64,000 nt of DNA from an uncultured Clostridia bacterium (GCA_947626815.1 CANQTN010000002.1:1-64000); one strand, 5' to 3'; positions 29,493 through 39,435 are shown, counted from the first letter of the stretch. A program made the numbers and translations. The notes: generated by a model from the sequence alone, not told the origin.

Positions 29493-30422
29493 ATGGAAAA
29501 ATTAGAGTATTATAGAAATATTGAAGAATTACCATCTGCACCAATTTGCAATATAATATTAAATGGGAAATTAGTTTTTGATGAATTTTTAATGTCAACA
29601 ATATTGGAGCTTATATTAAATAAAAATTTAGAAGTAAAAGATGATATTATATTTTGTAAAAATTCTAATAATATAACAGGATATCAATTTGATGTTCTTA
29701 ATTTATTGTTTAATAATTTTGATAAATGTTATATTGGTGAAACTAGAATGGTATGGAAGCAGATAGAGTTTGTTAGAAAAATAGAATACAAGACAGATAA
29801 GAATTATATAAAACTCTTTGAATCGCTACAAGAAGAAGCAAAAAAGAGAACGACTACTCCAGAAAGAATTTATGTTGAAACTATAAACAAACTTAAATCA
29901 AATAGAAATATTGTATATAAAGTAGAGCCAAAGTTTTCAATATTAAAAGATGATAAACTTGAATTTGTGACAATGTGTAATACTTCAGAAATAGAAAAAA
30001 ATATTATATTATATAATTTTGAAAAAATAAAAAATTTTAATAATAAAAGTATAAGATTAAAAGAAATAAAAGATTTGTACATAAATAATTTTTCTCTAAG
30101 AAAAATTAATAATTTAACACTTTATTCTGAAAATAATTTGCTTAAAGAATTATATAAAAAAGATATATTTAACAAAAATTTAAAATCTTTAACAAGAGAA
30201 GGTAAGAACATCAAAGAAAAGATTTTAGCATTGAAAAATTTTATAAATAACTATAGTTTTCTAAAAGAAAAAGATTTTGCTAATTATATTATATGGGGAG
30301 AATATTTATCATATGCAACAGCATTAGGCATTTGTAGAAAAATTGAAGAAATTGCTGAAAATTATACTATACAAATAGATGATATTATAGATGATATTAA
30401 GAAATTGGCAACATTTAAATAA
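29493..30422 (+). CDS. DUF2207-like C-terminal domain protein
   Basis: A protein of 309 aa. The last 60 residues (FANYIIWGEYLSYATALGI) resemble the end of DUF2207 predicted membrane proteins (WxEYLxYATALG), but the N-terminal DUF2207 domain and the membrane helices are absent. The front part is hydrophilic and Lys/Asn-rich with DVLNLLFNNFDK near residue 70. Function unknown. Monocistronic between two terminators; the ribosome site is a weak AAGGAAAA. Confidence 0.55.
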   Translation: MEKLEYYRNIEELPSAPICNIILNGKLVFDEFLMSTILELILNKNLEVKDDIIFCKNSNNITGYQFDVLNLLFNNFDKCYIGETRMVWKQIEFVRKIEYKTDKNYIKLFESLQEEAKKRTTTPERIYVETINKLKSNRNIVYKVEPKFSILKDDKLEFVTMCNTSEIEKNIILYNFEKIKNFNNKSIRLKEIKDLYINNFSLRKINNLTLYSENNLLKELYKKDIFNKNLKSLTREGKNIKEKILALKNFINNYSFLKEKDFANYIIWGEYLSYATALGICRKIEEIAENYTIQIDDIIDDIKKLATFK

Positions 30423-30461
30423 AATTGCTGATAATTTGAAAGAAAAAATGAAAAATTAAAC

Positions 30462-30500
30462 AAGGACTAAAGTATAGAAACTCTAGTCCCTTTCTTATTG
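30462..30500. terminator. Terminator between convergent genes
   Basis: Stem GGACTA / TAGTCC separated by about 14 bases, then CTTTCTT. Lies between the DUF2207-like gene (plus) and the MATE gene (minus) and may serve the plus-strand gene. Confidence 0.6.
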
Positions 30501-30525
30501 ATTGGAAATTTTTTGACAAAAAATA

Positions 30526-32493
30526 TCAAATTACTTTATTTACAAATTCACATATAATATCAGCTGTTTTTTCTTTTCCAAATGATGAATCAATACACAA
30601 ATTATAATTATTAGCATCTCCCCAAGTTTTTCCTGAAATTATTTTGTAATAGCTTGCTCTATTTTTGTCCGATTTTTCAATATTTTTGATGGCTTCTTTT
30701 TCACTGTCATTATACATTTCCATAATGTTTTTTACTCTATAATCTTTTGGAGCATAGATGAAAATTTTTATCAAATTTTTATAATCTTGTAAAACATAAT
30801 CTGCTGCTCTACCAACTAATACACAAGCTCCTTGATCTGCTACCATACGGATAGCTTTATTTTGTGCATCGATAGCATATTGAACTGGAGATGTGGTTAA
30901 ATATAGATCGTGCATTATATTATTGCTTTGGTTTATCTTTGAAACAAATTCTCTATCCAAACCACTTTCACTAGCTGCTATTGCTGTCATTTCTTTATAA
31001 TAATATGGTATTCCTAATTTTTCTGCAACAAGTTTTCCAATATACTTTCCTTGACTTCCGTGTTCTCTTGAAATTGTAATGATGAATCCTTCTTTTGATT
31101 TTTGAACAGTATTATTTGCTTTTTCCTTATTTTCTTCTTTTGAAATTCTTTTGAAGAAAATTGCTACTAAGATTGTTGAAACTATAATCGCAAAGAAATC
31201 TGCTATTGGAGCTGCATAAAGTGGTCCTTCAATTCCAAAATATTTTGGAAGTATGATTACAAGTGGAACAAATAAAATAATATCTCTTGCAAGTGATACT
31301 ATTGTAGCTTTAATTGGTTCTCCTACTGCTTGGAAGAATATTGAAATCACTTTTATGCAACATGTAAATGTTACAAGCATTAAGAATATTCTAAATGTTT
31401 TTACAGCAAGTTCCATATATAGACTATCTTCTGTTCCAAATAGCTTTATTACCAATTCTGGACATATTTCAAAAATAATTGTTGATACAATTCCTACTAA
31501 AATTGTTAAAATTATAACAATTTTAAATGTCTTTTTTACTCTATTATATTTCTTTGCACCAAAATTATATCCTAATATTGGTTGAGCTCCTAAGATAATT
31601 CCTACTACAATGTTGATAACAATAGTAAATACTTTCATACAAATTCCAATTACTGCAATTGGAATATCACTTCCATATTTAGACATAGCTCCATATTTAG
31701 CGAGCATAATATTACAAACAAGTGAAATTACAACAATTGACATTTGAGTTATAAAAGTCGACACACCAAGTTTTATTACATTTCCAAAAATTGAAAAATT
31801 CATTTTAAAACTATCTAATGATAACTTAAATGTCTTGCTCCTAAAGAAATATATAAATGACACAATAAATGATACAATTTGTCCTAGTATTGTTGCCCAT
31901 GCTGCTCCTTTTATTCCCATTTTAAATACAAATATAAATATTGGATCTAAGATTATATTTAAAATAGCTCCGATTAAAGTTGAAAGCATAGAATATGTAG
32001 GCGAACCATCAGCACGAATAATACTATTTACAGTATTCGCAAGCATATAAATAGGTATAGCTGATAATATAATTGTAAAGTAATCGTTTGCAAGTACTAT
32101 TGAAGTTTCTGAAGCGCCAAAAAGATATAGTAATTTATCCATAAAAATAAATCCTAATATTACAAATAAAATACTTATTATAAATGAAACTAATATGCTA
32201 TTTCCTATTGCTTTATCAGCATCTTTTGTGTTTTTTCTACCTTGACAAAGAGATAAAAATGCAGCACTTCCATCTCCTAAGCACCATGCAAAAGCAACAG
32301 AAATGATAGTAATAGGGAATACTATCGTTGTAGCTGCATTACCTAAATAACCTATTTCACTATTACCTATAAATATCTGGTCAACAATATTATATAGTGA
32401 ACTGATTAGAAGTGATAAAATACATGGAATAGAAAATTTCAATAGTAATTTTGAAATTTTTTCATTTCCTAAAAACTTATTTTCTTCGTTCAT
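30526..32493 (-). CDS. MATE efflux transporter fused to a cytidylate-kinase-like domain
   Basis: A protein of 655 aa. Residues about 10-445 form a 12-helix MATE transporter (LLKFSIPCILSLLISSLYNIVDQIFIGN is the usual start), expelling drugs or cations using a Na+ or H+ gradient. After a Lys-rich linker, residues about 455-655 form a cytidylate-kinase-like P-loop domain (GFIITISREHGSQGKYIGKL; VLVGRAADYVL; later RASYYKIISGKTWG). Start ATG 32493 with AAAGGAGG. The kinase-like domain may act as a regulator or separate enzyme; its substrate is unknown. It stands alone behind a terminator leader. Confidence 0.88.
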   Translation of the reverse strand: MNEENKFLGNEKISKLLLKFSIPCILSLLISSLYNIVDQIFIGNSEIGYLGNAATTIVFPITIISVAFAWCLGDGSAAFLSLCQGRKNTKDADKAIGNSILVSFIISILFVILGFIFMDKLLYLFGASETSIVLANDYFTIILSAIPIYMLANTVNSIIRADGSPTYSMLSTLIGAILNIILDPIFIFVFKMGIKGAAWATILGQIVSFIVSFIYFFRSKTFKLSLDSFKMNFSIFGNVIKLGVSTFITQMSIVVISLVCNIMLAKYGAMSKYGSDIPIAVIGICMKVFTIVINIVVGIILGAQPILGYNFGAKKYNRVKKTFKIVIILTILVGIVSTIIFEICPELVIKLFGTEDSLYMELAVKTFRIFLMLVTFTCCIKVISIFFQAVGEPIKATIVSLARDIILFVPLVIILPKYFGIEGPLYAAPIADFFAIIVSTILVAIFFKRISKEENKEKANNTVQKSKEGFIITISREHGSQGKYIGKLVAEKLGIPYYYKEMTAIAASESGLDREFVSKINQSNNIMHDLYLTTSPVQYAIDAQNKAIRMVADQGACVLVGRAADYVLQDYKNLIKIFIYAPKDYRVKNIMEMYNDSEKEAIKNIEKSDKNRASYYKIISGKTWGDANNYNLCIDSSFGKEKTADIICEFVNKVI

Positions 32494-32519
32494 TTTTTTA
32501 ATTCCTCCTTTATTTTCTT

Positions 32520-32592
32520 TTTATCATAAAAAAAATACTGCATATAAGAGTCAATCTTATACGCAGTTACGCTGTGTCGACTTATTTATTTT
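32520..32592 (-). promoter_or_regulatory. Terminator leader of the MATE gene, candidate guanidine-IV (mepA) riboswitch
   Basis: On the minus strand the leader has a strong hairpin CTGCGTATAAG / CTTATATGCAG followed by a run of eight T, directly before the MATE ribosome site. Upstream lies GTCGACACAGCGTAACTGCG, whose CAG/CTG could pair within itself or compete with the terminator. A promoter TTGCAA-17-TAAAAT sits at about 32600-32630. A short leader with an intrinsic terminator before a MATE gene is the arrangement of guanidine-IV (mepA) riboswitches; I infer that class from context and have not matched a consensus. Confidence 0.5.
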
Positions 32593-32697
32593 ATCATTTT
32601 GAAAATTTTTTTGCAAACGTTTTTTTAAAATTTTTTAAAATTTTTAAATTAAATAAGTAGACCTTAACTGACAATCTTTAATTTTTTGTTAAATATA

Positions 32698-32738
32698 TTG
32701 ACAAAGTGTTATAACTGTTATAATATATATATAACAGT
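32698..32738 (+). promoter_or_regulatory. Promoter with palindromic operator for the GntR/ABC operon
   Basis: TTGACA at about 32698 and TATAAT/TAATAT about 15-17 bases on. A palindrome ACTGTTAT-N9-ATAACAGT (32714-32738) overlaps the -10 region and start site, as expected for binding of the GntR regulator encoded next, which would repress its own operon. Confidence 0.65.
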
Positions 32739-32759
32739 AGAACAAAAGGAGAAATGATT

Positions 32760-33137
32760 ATGGATATTATTATTAGCAATAGCAGTAATCAGCCTATCTT
32801 TGAACAAATTAAACAAGCTATAAAAAAAGCAATAGTAACTGATGAATTGAAAGAGAATGAAATGTTGCCATCAATTAGAAATTTAGCACAAGACTTACGA
32901 ATCAGTGTTATGACAGTAAAAAGGGCTTATGATGAATTAGAACAGGAAGGTTTTATTAAGACAATTCATGGAAAAGGAAGTTTAGTTGCAGCAAAAAATT
33001 TTGAGTTGCTAAAAGAAGAACAGATGAAGGAGATTGAAAAATATATTAGTAAAATTGTTTTAATATCGAAAACATCTAATATAAGTAAAAAAGAAATTTT
33101 AGAAGCTTTTGAATATTTATTTGGGGAGGAAGAATAA
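32760..33137 (+). CDS. GntR family regulator (YtrA type)
   Basis: A protein of about 125 aa. N-terminal winged helix: NQPIFEQIKQAIKKAIVTDE, LPSIRNLAQDLRISVMTVKR, and GKGSLVAAKN at the wing. The C-terminus is short, as in YtrA regulators, with no ligand domain of the larger GntR type. It is immediately followed by the ABC ATPase and permease genes it likely represses. I chose ATG 32760 (good spacing to AGGAG); ATG 32754 is an alternative. Confidence 0.9.
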   Translation: MDIIISNSSNQPIFEQIKQAIKKAIVTDELKENEMLPSIRNLAQDLRISVMTVKRAYDELEQEGFIKTIHGKGSLVAAKNFELLKEEQMKEIEKYISKIVLISKTSNISKKEILEAFEYLFGEEE

Positions 33138-33995
33138 GTGGAAAATATATTAGAAGTTAAAAATCTATGTAAAAAATATAAAGAATTTGAATTGAAAAAT
33201 GTTAATATTATATTACCTAAAGGGATGATTATGGGCTTTATTGGCGAAAATGGAGCAGGAAAGACAACTACAATTAAGGCAATTTTAGGAATAGCTAGAG
33301 ACTATACAGGTGAAATAAAATTATTTGGACTTGACAATAGGAAAGATGACAAAAAAATTAAAGAAAATATTGGAGTTGTCTTGGATGATATGTTTTTTCC
33401 AGAAATTCTTACACCAAACGATATAAATAGCATTATGAAAAATATTTATAAAAATTGGGATTCAAAGTTATATTTTAAATATTTAACTGACTTTGCATTA
33501 CCAAACAACAAAGCAATAAAAACATTGTCTAAAGGAATGAGAAAAAAATTAGAAATAGTGACAGCAATTTCACATCATCCGCAATTATTAATTCTTGATG
33601 AGCCAACAGCTGGACTTGACCCAGTAGCCAGAAGCGAAGTAATAGATCTTTTTCAAAGTTTTATTCAAAATGAAGAATGTTCTATTTTCCTATCAAGTCA
33701 TATTACAACAGATTTAGAACATGTTGCAGATTATATTACCTTCATAAATAATGGAAACATTATACTATCAAAAACTAGAGAAGAATTACTAGAAGATTAT
33801 GGTATTGTTAAATGTTCAAAAGAAGAATTTGAAAAAATAAACAAAAAAGATTTTATCAAATATAAGAAAAGTAAATATGAATATGAGATTTTGGTTGAAA
33901 ATAGAAAGGCTTTTAATAAAAAATATGATATTGATACAATAGATAAAATAACACTTGAAGAACTTATGGTATTGATGATTAGGGGGGAAAAGTAA
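33138..33995 (+). CDS. ABC transporter ATP-binding protein
   Basis: A protein of 285 aa with Walker A GENGAGKTT, Q-loop-region VVLDD, signature LSKGMRKKLE (variant of LSGGQ), Walker B LLILDEPTAGLD and switch His SSHIT. It energises the permease encoded next. GTG start at 33138 abuts the gntR stop and has GGGAGG. The YtrB-like family handles peptides, antibiotics or envelope stress. Confidence 0.92.
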   Translation: MENILEVKNLCKKYKEFELKNVNIILPKGMIMGFIGENGAGKTTTIKAILGIARDYTGEIKLFGLDNRKDDKKIKENIGVVLDDMFFPEILTPNDINSIMKNIYKNWDSKLYFKYLTDFALPNNKAIKTLSKGMRKKLEIVTAISHHPQLLILDEPTAGLDPVARSEVIDLFQSFIQNEECSIFLSSHITTDLEHVADYITFINNGNIILSKTREELLEDYGIVKCSKEEFEKINKKDFIKYKKSKYEYEILVENRKAFNKKYDIDTIDKITLEELMVLMIRGEK

Positions 33996-34627
33996 TGTTA
34001 GGTTTTATAAAAAAAGATTTATTAATGATAAAAAGTAATATTAAAATTCTAGCAATTTTATTAATTATATATGTAGTTATGGCTTTTCAAGGACAAATGG
34101 ATTTATCATTTTTATTACCATTTATAAGTGTAATGATAATGATGTCAACATTTAGCTATGATTCTTATAATAAATGGGATGCTTATGTAATATCTTTGCC
34201 AGATGGTAGAAAAAATAGTGTAAAAGCAAAATATCTATCAACAATAATATTAATTATTATAACAACTATAATTATAACTATATTATCTTTTACGATTTCT
34301 TATGCTAAAACAAATATGATAGATTTTGAAAATATTGTAGGAACGATATTTGGCTCTCTTTTTGCTACGGTTTTATTACAATCATTTATTTATCCAACAA
34401 TATATAAATTTGGTCCAGAAAAAGCAAGAATTGTATTAATGACTATAATTTTTTGTATTGCGATTATTGGGGGCTTTATTATACAATATGTTGATTTCTC
34501 ACCGATAATTAAAATCTTGAATTTTATAGAGACATATTGGATCATTGTATTTTTAATAGCTATGGTTGTAATATTATATATATCATATAAAATATCAGAA
34601 AAAATTTATGATAAAAAACAAATGTAA
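33995..34627 (+). CDS. ABC-2 type transporter permease
   Basis: A protein of 210 aa with about six hydrophobic helices; starts with MLGFIKKDLLMIKSNIK, as in ABC-2 permeases of the YtrC/D and BcrB kind. The start overlaps the ATPase stop by one base (translational coupling). The DSYNKWDAYVISLP segment is typical of these small permeases. It completes the GntR-regulated exporter. Confidence 0.8.
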   Translation: MLGFIKKDLLMIKSNIKILAILLIIYVVMAFQGQMDLSFLLPFISVMIMMSTFSYDSYNKWDAYVISLPDGRKNSVKAKYLSTIILIIITTIIITILSFTISYAKTNMIDFENIVGTIFGSLFATVLLQSFIYPTIYKFGPEKARIVLMTIIFCIAIIGGFIIQYVDFSPIIKILNFIETYWIIVFLIAMVVILYISYKISEKIYDKKQM

Positions 34628-34730
34628 GGAGTGTAATTTTATGCAATTTCATTTTTCAATACTTGAAAAAAATAGAAAATTATAGTATTATGAAAATACT
34701 AAAAATTGATTAATGAAGGAGGAATTAAAA

Positions 34731-35270
34731 ATGGAATTAAAAGGAAGTAAAACAGAAAAAAATTTAATGGAGGCGTTTGCAGGTGAATCACAAGCAAGAA
34801 ATAAATATACTTATTTTGCAAGTAAAGCAAAAAAAGAAGGATATGAACAAATAGCAGCATTATTTTTAGAAACAGCAGATAATGAGAAAGAACATGCTAA
34901 AATATGGTTTAAATTATTGCAAGGTGGAGATATATTATCTACAACAGAAAACTTAAAAGCAGCAGCTGAAGGAGAAAATTATGAATGGACAGATATGTAT
35001 GATAGAATGGCAAAAGAAGCAAAGGAAGAAGGATTTGATCATATTGCATTTTTATTTGAAGAAGTAGGAAAAATAGAAAAGGAACATGAAGAACGATATA
35101 GAAAATTATTAACAAATGTTGAGGATGGATTGGTATTTAGTCGTGATGGAGAAAAAATATGGAAATGTAGAAATTGTGGACATATTGTAATTGGAAAACA
35201 AGCACCAGAAATTTGTCCAGTATGTAATCACCCAAGAGCATATTTTGAAATTAAAGCAGAGAACTATTAG
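34731..35270 (+). CDS. rbr: Rubrerythrin
   Basis: Peroxide-scavenging di-iron protein of anaerobes, 179 aa. The four-helix domain carries [15 protein letters not shown] and [14 protein letters not shown] (di-iron ligands) and a second [14 protein letters not shown]. The C-terminal rubredoxin knuckle is WKCRNCGHI ... CPVCNHPR. I chose ATG 34731 behind AAGGAGG; ATG 34713 lacks a ribosome site. Preceded by about 100 bp without a gene, which includes its promoter region. Followed by a terminator. Confidence 0.95.
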   Translation: MELKGSKTEKNLMEAFAGESQARNKYTYFASKAKKEGYEQIAALFLETADNEKEHAKIWFKLLQGGDILSTTENLKAAAEGENYEWTDMYDRMAKEAKEEGFDHIAFLFEEVGKIEKEHEERYRKLLTNVEDGLVFSRDGEKIWKCRNCGHIVIGKQAPEICPVCNHPRAYFEIKAENY

Positions 35271-35276
35271 AAAAGA

Positions 35277-35331
35277 AAACTTTATTATTTAGTATAATTA
35301 AAAATACTAAATAGTGAAGTTTCTTTTTTTG
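35277..35331 (+). terminator. Rho-independent terminator after rubrerythrin
   Basis: Long stem AAACTTTATTATTTAGTAT / ATACTAAATAGTGAAGTTT with a short A/T loop, then CTTTTTTTG. Confidence 0.9.
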
Positions 35332-35407
35332 TAAAATACTTGAAAAATGAAGCTAAAAAACATATAATATATTACGTATAAGATAAAATGAAAATGAAGG
35401 AGAAGAA

Positions 35408-36157
35408 ATGCCAAAATTTTTTGTAACAAGTAAATCGATAGAAAATAGAAAAATATTAATAACAGGAAATGATGTTAACCATATAAAAAATGTTTTAAGA
35501 AAAAAAGAAGGCGAAATTATAAATGTATGTAATTTAGATATGTCAGAAGATTATTTATGCAAAATAATGAAACTAGAAGAAAATAGAATACAATTAGAAA
35601 TATTAGAAAAAATAGATAATAATGTTGAATCAAATATAAAAGTTAGTATATTTCAAGGTATACCAAAAGCTGATAAAATGGAACTAATTATTCAAAAATC
35701 AGTAGAACTTGGTGTATATGATATAACACCAGTAACAATGCAAAGAAGTATAGTAAAATTAGATGAAAAAGATAAAATAAGAAAAATACAAAGATGGCAA
35801 AAAATTTCAGAAGTGGCTTCAAAACAATGTGGAAGAGATATAATTCCTAAAATAAATGATATTGTAAATATTAAAAATATTTGCAAATTATGTGCAAATT
35901 ATGATATAGTAATAGTGGCATATGAAGAAGAAAAAGAAAACAAAATTAAACATGTATTACAACAGCTAAAAAAAAGAAAAGAAAAAGACTTAAAGATTGC
36001 TATTATAATTGGACCAGAGGGAGGAATTGATGCAACAGAAATAAAATTACTTCAAGATAATAGTGCTAATATAGTTACTTTAGGCAATAGGATATTACGA
36101 ACAGAAACGGTGGCGTTGAATGTATTGAGTATAATAATGTATGAGTTTGAAGAATAA
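35408..36157 (+). CDS. rsmE: 16S rRNA m3U1498 methyltransferase RsmE
   Basis: SPOUT-fold methyltransferase, 249 aa. N-terminal PUA-like domain (DVNHIKNVLRKKEGE) followed by the knotted domain: QGIPKADKMELIIQKSVELG, KQCGRDIIP, IIGPEGGIDATE and LGNRILRTETVALN, the SAM-binding signature of RsmE. Modifies 16S rRNA. Behind AAGGAGAAG; followed closely by the Lys-rich gene. Confidence 0.94.
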   Translation: MPKFFVTSKSIENRKILITGNDVNHIKNVLRKKEGEIINVCNLDMSEDYLCKIMKLEENRIQLEILEKIDNNVESNIKVSIFQGIPKADKMELIIQKSVELGVYDITPVTMQRSIVKLDEKDKIRKIQRWQKISEVASKQCGRDIIPKINDIVNIKNICKLCANYDIVIVAYEEEKENKIKHVLQQLKKRKEKDLKIAIIIGPEGGIDATEIKLLQDNSANIVTLGNRILRTETVALNVLSIIMYEFEE

Positions 36158-36204
36158 GTACATGAAGTTTTTAATAACCTATTATTAAGGAGAAATAAAA
36201 AAGT

Positions 36205-37470
36205 ATGGAAAAAGATAGAAATAAACAAATAGGACCAAAACATGAAAAGAACGAATCTCAAAAGAAAAAACAAAAAAGAATTCCAAAAGATATATCACAA
36301 GAAGTACTAAAGAAAATATGGGGTAATATATTAAAAGCAATAATGCTTACATTATATTTTATTATATTAAACATAGCATATACAGCTATGCAACAAGGAA
36401 GATTAGTAAATGATATAGAAGTATTTGCAAGTGCATTTTTAATAGCAGGGATTATAGTATTAGAGTTAGCATATAAAAAAGATGATGGAAGTAAAGCATT
36501 AAGTGGAATAGAACTTTTAATAATATCTTTGCATAGTTTATCAATTATGCATATTATTACATTATTTAAATATGATTTTAGATTATATTTATTAACTTCT
36601 ACGTATATTTTTTCAATTTATTATGTATTGAAAGCTATCGTTTTATATACTAAGGGAAGAAAAGAATATTTAAATAGTTTAAGTGATATATCAGAAATAG
36701 TGAAAAAAGAAGAACCAATAAAAAAAGAAGCTAAAAAAAGAACAATATCAAGTGAATTAGAAAATAATAGTATAGAAGAAAATAAAAAGAGGAAAAAGCC
36801 AATAAAACAATATCAAGAAACGGTTAAAAAAAGACGAGAAGTGGCAAGCAATACACAAAAAGTAGAAAATTCACAAGAAAAAGTTGCAAAAACTAAAAAG
36901 AAAGCTACAACTTCGAAAACAAGAGCTAATGTTAATAAAGATGGCGAAATTAAAAGTTCAAAACCTAAAACTGAAACAAGAACAACAAGATCTAAAATTA
37001 TAAACAAAGAAGAAACATTAGAAGAGAAAGTACCAGTAAAAAAAGCAGTAGCAAAGACAAAAACTGTCACTAAAAAGGAGCCAGTAGAAGAAAAAGCAAC
37101 AGTAAGAAAAGTGACTACAAAAGATAGACCTGAAACTAAAAAAGAAACACCAGAAACAAAAGTAGCAGTTAAAAAAACAGCAACAAAGACTAAGACAACA
37201 GTAGCTAAAAAAGAAATGCCAGAGATCAAAGAAAATGTAAAGAAAACATCAACAAAGCCAAAAACTACAACTAAAAAGCAAATGCCAGAAACAAAGGTAA
37301 CAGCTAAAAGAACGGAGGCAAAAGTTGAAACAGTAGCAGAAAATGAAATGCCAAAGGCAAAACAAACAGACAAAGCAAAATCATCAATTTCAAAAAACAA
37401 TACTGGTAAAACTAAAAAAACAGGAAAGACAACAAAAGCAAAAACAGAAACTACAAAAAATCTTAATTAA
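36205..37470 (+). CDS. Four-helix membrane protein with long Lys/Thr-rich repeat tail
   Basis: A protein of 421 aa. Residues about 38-150 contain four hydrophobic helices (LTLYFIILNIAYTA, ASAFLIAGIIVLELAY, LLIISLHSLSIMHIITLF, YIFSIYYVLKAIVLY). Residues 170-421 are a very basic, low-complexity tail with repeats around TTKKxMPETK and PVKKAVAKTKT. Such histone-H1-like tails can bind DNA or acidic polymers; here the tail would be cytoplasmic. Between rsmE and yicC. I know no named family. Confidence 0.6.
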   Translation: MEKDRNKQIGPKHEKNESQKKKQKRIPKDISQEVLKKIWGNILKAIMLTLYFIILNIAYTAMQQGRLVNDIEVFASAFLIAGIIVLELAYKKDDGSKALSGIELLIISLHSLSIMHIITLFKYDFRLYLLTSTYIFSIYYVLKAIVLYTKGRKEYLNSLSDISEIVKKEEPIKKEAKKRTISSELENNSIEENKKRKKPIKQYQETVKKRREVASNTQKVENSQEKVAKTKKKATTSKTRANVNKDGEIKSSKPKTETRTTRSKIINKEETLEEKVPVKKAVAKTKTVTKKEPVEEKATVRKVTTKDRPETKKETPETKVAVKKTATKTKTTVAKKEMPEIKENVKKTSTKPKTTTKKQMPETKVTAKRTEAKVETVAENEMPKAKQTDKAKSSISKNNTGKTKKTGKTTKAKTETTKNLN

Positions 37471-37506
37471 AAAAGTGATGAATTAAATGTAAAGAGGTAA
37501 TTTAAA

Positions 37507-38382
37507 ATGATAAGAAGTATGACTGGATATGGAAAAGCTAGTATGATATGTGATACAAAAGAATATCAAGTAGAGATAAAAAGTGTAAATCATAGATATT
37601 TAGATGTTAGTGTAAAAATGCCAAGAGTGTTAAGTTATTTAGAAGAAAATGTGAAAAAGGAAATTTCAGCTAAAATAAAAAGAGGAAAAGTAGATGTTTT
37701 TATAACATTTTGTGATACTGGAATAGAAGATAAAGACATAAAAATAAATATGCAAGTTGCTAAAATTTATATTGATGAATTTAAAAAATTAGCTAATCAA
37801 GAAAACATTTTAAGTAATATAGAAGTTACAGAAATAGCTAAATTACCAGATGTTTTAAATATTAAAACAAAACAAGAAGATGAAACTATTAAAAATGAGC
37901 TTTTGAGTGTAACAGGTGAAGCAATAAATAATTTATTACAAATGAAAAAGCATGAGGGAGAAAGAATAGCAGAAGATTTGATTAATAGAATAAATGTAAT
38001 AAAAGAAAAAATAGAAAAAATATCTAAGCTTTCTACTGGACTTATTGAAGAATATGTAGTAAAATTAAAAGGAAGAATAAAAGAAATATTAAAAGATCAG
38101 CAATTGGACGAATCAAGATTAGCACAAGAAGTTGTTATATATGCAGATAAATGTTCTATAGAAGAAGAGGTTACCAGATTAAAAAGTCATATATCGCAAT
38201 TTGAAAAATTATTATATTCAGAAGAAGCAATAGGAAAAAAATTAGACTTTATTATCCAAGAGATGAATAGAGAGACAAATACAATAGGTTCAAAAGCGAA
38301 TTCTTTAGAAATAACAAACGAAGTTATTAATGTAAAAACAGAATTAGAAAATATAAGAGAGCAAATTCAAAATATTGAGTAA
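37507..38382 (+). CDS. yicC: YicC family endoribonuclease
   Basis: A 291 aa protein of the YicC/YloC family. Starts [11 protein letters not shown], continues [18 protein letters not shown], and ends [20 protein letters not shown], all family signatures. YicC has been shown to act as an endoribonuclease in mRNA turnover. First gene of the yicC-remA-rpoZ-gmk cluster, the Firmicute order. Confidence 0.93.
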   Translation: MIRSMTGYGKASMICDTKEYQVEIKSVNHRYLDVSVKMPRVLSYLEENVKKEISAKIKRGKVDVFITFCDTGIEDKDIKINMQVAKIYIDEFKKLANQENILSNIEVTEIAKLPDVLNIKTKQEDETIKNELLSVTGEAINNLLQMKKHEGERIAEDLINRINVIKEKIEKISKLSTGLIEEYVVKLKGRIKEILKDQQLDESRLAQEVVIYADKCSIEEEVTRLKSHISQFEKLLYSEEAIGKKLDFIIQEMNRETNTIGSKANSLEITNEVINVKTELENIREQIQNIE

Positions 38383-38398
38383 AAGGAGTTTGAGCTAT

Positions 38399-38656
38399 AT
38401 GCAATTAGTAAATATTGGTTTTGGAAATATTGTTTCAGCAGAAAGAATTGTAGCAATTGTAAGTCCAGAATCAGCACCAATTAAAAGAATGGTACAAGAA
38501 GCAAAAGACCAAAAAATAGCAGTAGATGCTACATATGGTAGAAGGACAAGAGCAGTATTAATTATGGACTCGGGTCATATTATATTATCAGCAGTTCAGC
38601 CTGAAACTGTAGGAGGAAGAATAGACAAAACGATTTCACAGGATGAGCTCAAATAA
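38399..38656 (+). CDS. remA: RemA family DNA-binding regulator (DUF370)
   Basis: An 85 aa RemA/YlzA protein ([50 protein letters not shown]). RemA activates biofilm matrix genes in Bacillus and wraps DNA. I chose ATG 38399 behind AAAGGAG; the in-frame extension to 38375 overlaps yicC and lacks family similarity. Confidence 0.93.
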   Translation: MQLVNIGFGNIVSAERIVAIVSPESAPIKRMVQEAKDQKIAVDATYGRRTRAVLIMDSGHIILSAVQPETVGGRIDKTISQDELK

Positions 38657-38677
38657 ATTATAAAGGAGGATTTTTAA

Positions 38678-38866
38678 ATGATAGTAGAACCAACAGTAAG
38701 TAAATTATTAACAAAAGCTCAAAACAGATACGAATTAGTAATTGCAACGGCAAGACGTGCGAGACAAATAGCTGAAGGCGATGAGGTAAAAACATCAGTT
38801 AAAGAAGAATCACCTGTAACTTTAGCTGCAAATGAAATTGCAGAAGGGAAGGTAACTATATGTTAG
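38678..38866 (+). CDS. rpoZ: RNA polymerase omega subunit
   Basis: A 62 aa protein with KLLTKAQNRYELVIATARRARQI, the omega core, and a shortened C-terminus. It helps assemble RNA polymerase. It overlaps gmk by 7 bp, indicating coupling. AAAGGAGG precedes the start. Confidence 0.92.
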   Translation: MIVEPTVSKLLTKAQNRYELVIATARRARQIAEGDEVKTSVKEESPVTLAANEIAEGKVTIC

Positions 38867-39435
38867 TTATATTGTCTGGTGTAGCTGGTGCGGGAAAAGA
38901 TACTATAAAAAAAGAACTAATAAAAAGAATGGAAAGTGTAGAATCATTACCATCTATCACATCTCGTAGTATGAGACCAGGAGATGTAGATGGAGGAACG
39001 TATATTTTTGTAAATAAAGAGCAATTTGAAGAAATGATAGAAAATGAGGAATTATATGAATATGACGTTCATCATAATCAATATTATGGAACTTCAAGAA
39101 AGCTTTTAAATGAAAAAATTAATAGTGGAAAAATAATAGTCAAAGATATTGATGTAAATGGTACAGAACACTTAAAAGATTTATTAAAAAATGACACAAA
39201 GGTAGTTACAATTTTTTTAAGAGTTCCAAAAGAAGAATTAGAAGAAAGATTAAAAAATAGGATAGACAAGCCAAGCCCAGCAGAAATTAAATTAAGACTA
39301 AATAGATTTGATTATGAGGAATCAAGAATTGATTTATATGACTATGTATTAAGAAATAATGATTTAGAAAAAACAGTACAAATTATAATGACTATTATAG
39401 AAAATGAGAAACGTTTAGAAGATAAAGTAAATTAA
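38860..39435 (+). CDS. gmk: Guanylate kinase
   Basis: GMP to GDP kinase, 191 aa. P-loop SGVAGAGKDT (usually GPSGxGK), SITSRSMRPGD GMP-binding region, YEYDVHHNQYYGTSR, and the RLxxR-like LRLNRFDYEESR. The P-loop has Ala-Gly before Lys and Asp after it, slightly unusual. Translationally coupled to rpoZ. A weak inverted repeat (AAGACATGA/TCATGTCTT, 39441-39475) follows. Confidence 0.93.
   Translation: MLVILSGVAGAGKDTIKKELIKRMESVESLPSITSRSMRPGDVDGGTYIFVNKEQFEEMIENEELYEYDVHHNQYYGTSRKLLNEKINSGKIIVKDIDVNGTEHLKDLLKNDTKVVTIFLRVPKEELEERLKNRIDKPSPAEIKLRLNRFDYEESRIDLYDYVLRNNDLEKTVQIIMTIIENEKRLEDKVN

Noticed and set aside
36813..37400. 195-codon minus-strand ORF opposite the Lys/Thr-rich tail
   Set aside because: Shadow of a low-complexity, Lys-rich repeat region; no ribosome site and no family-like sequence.
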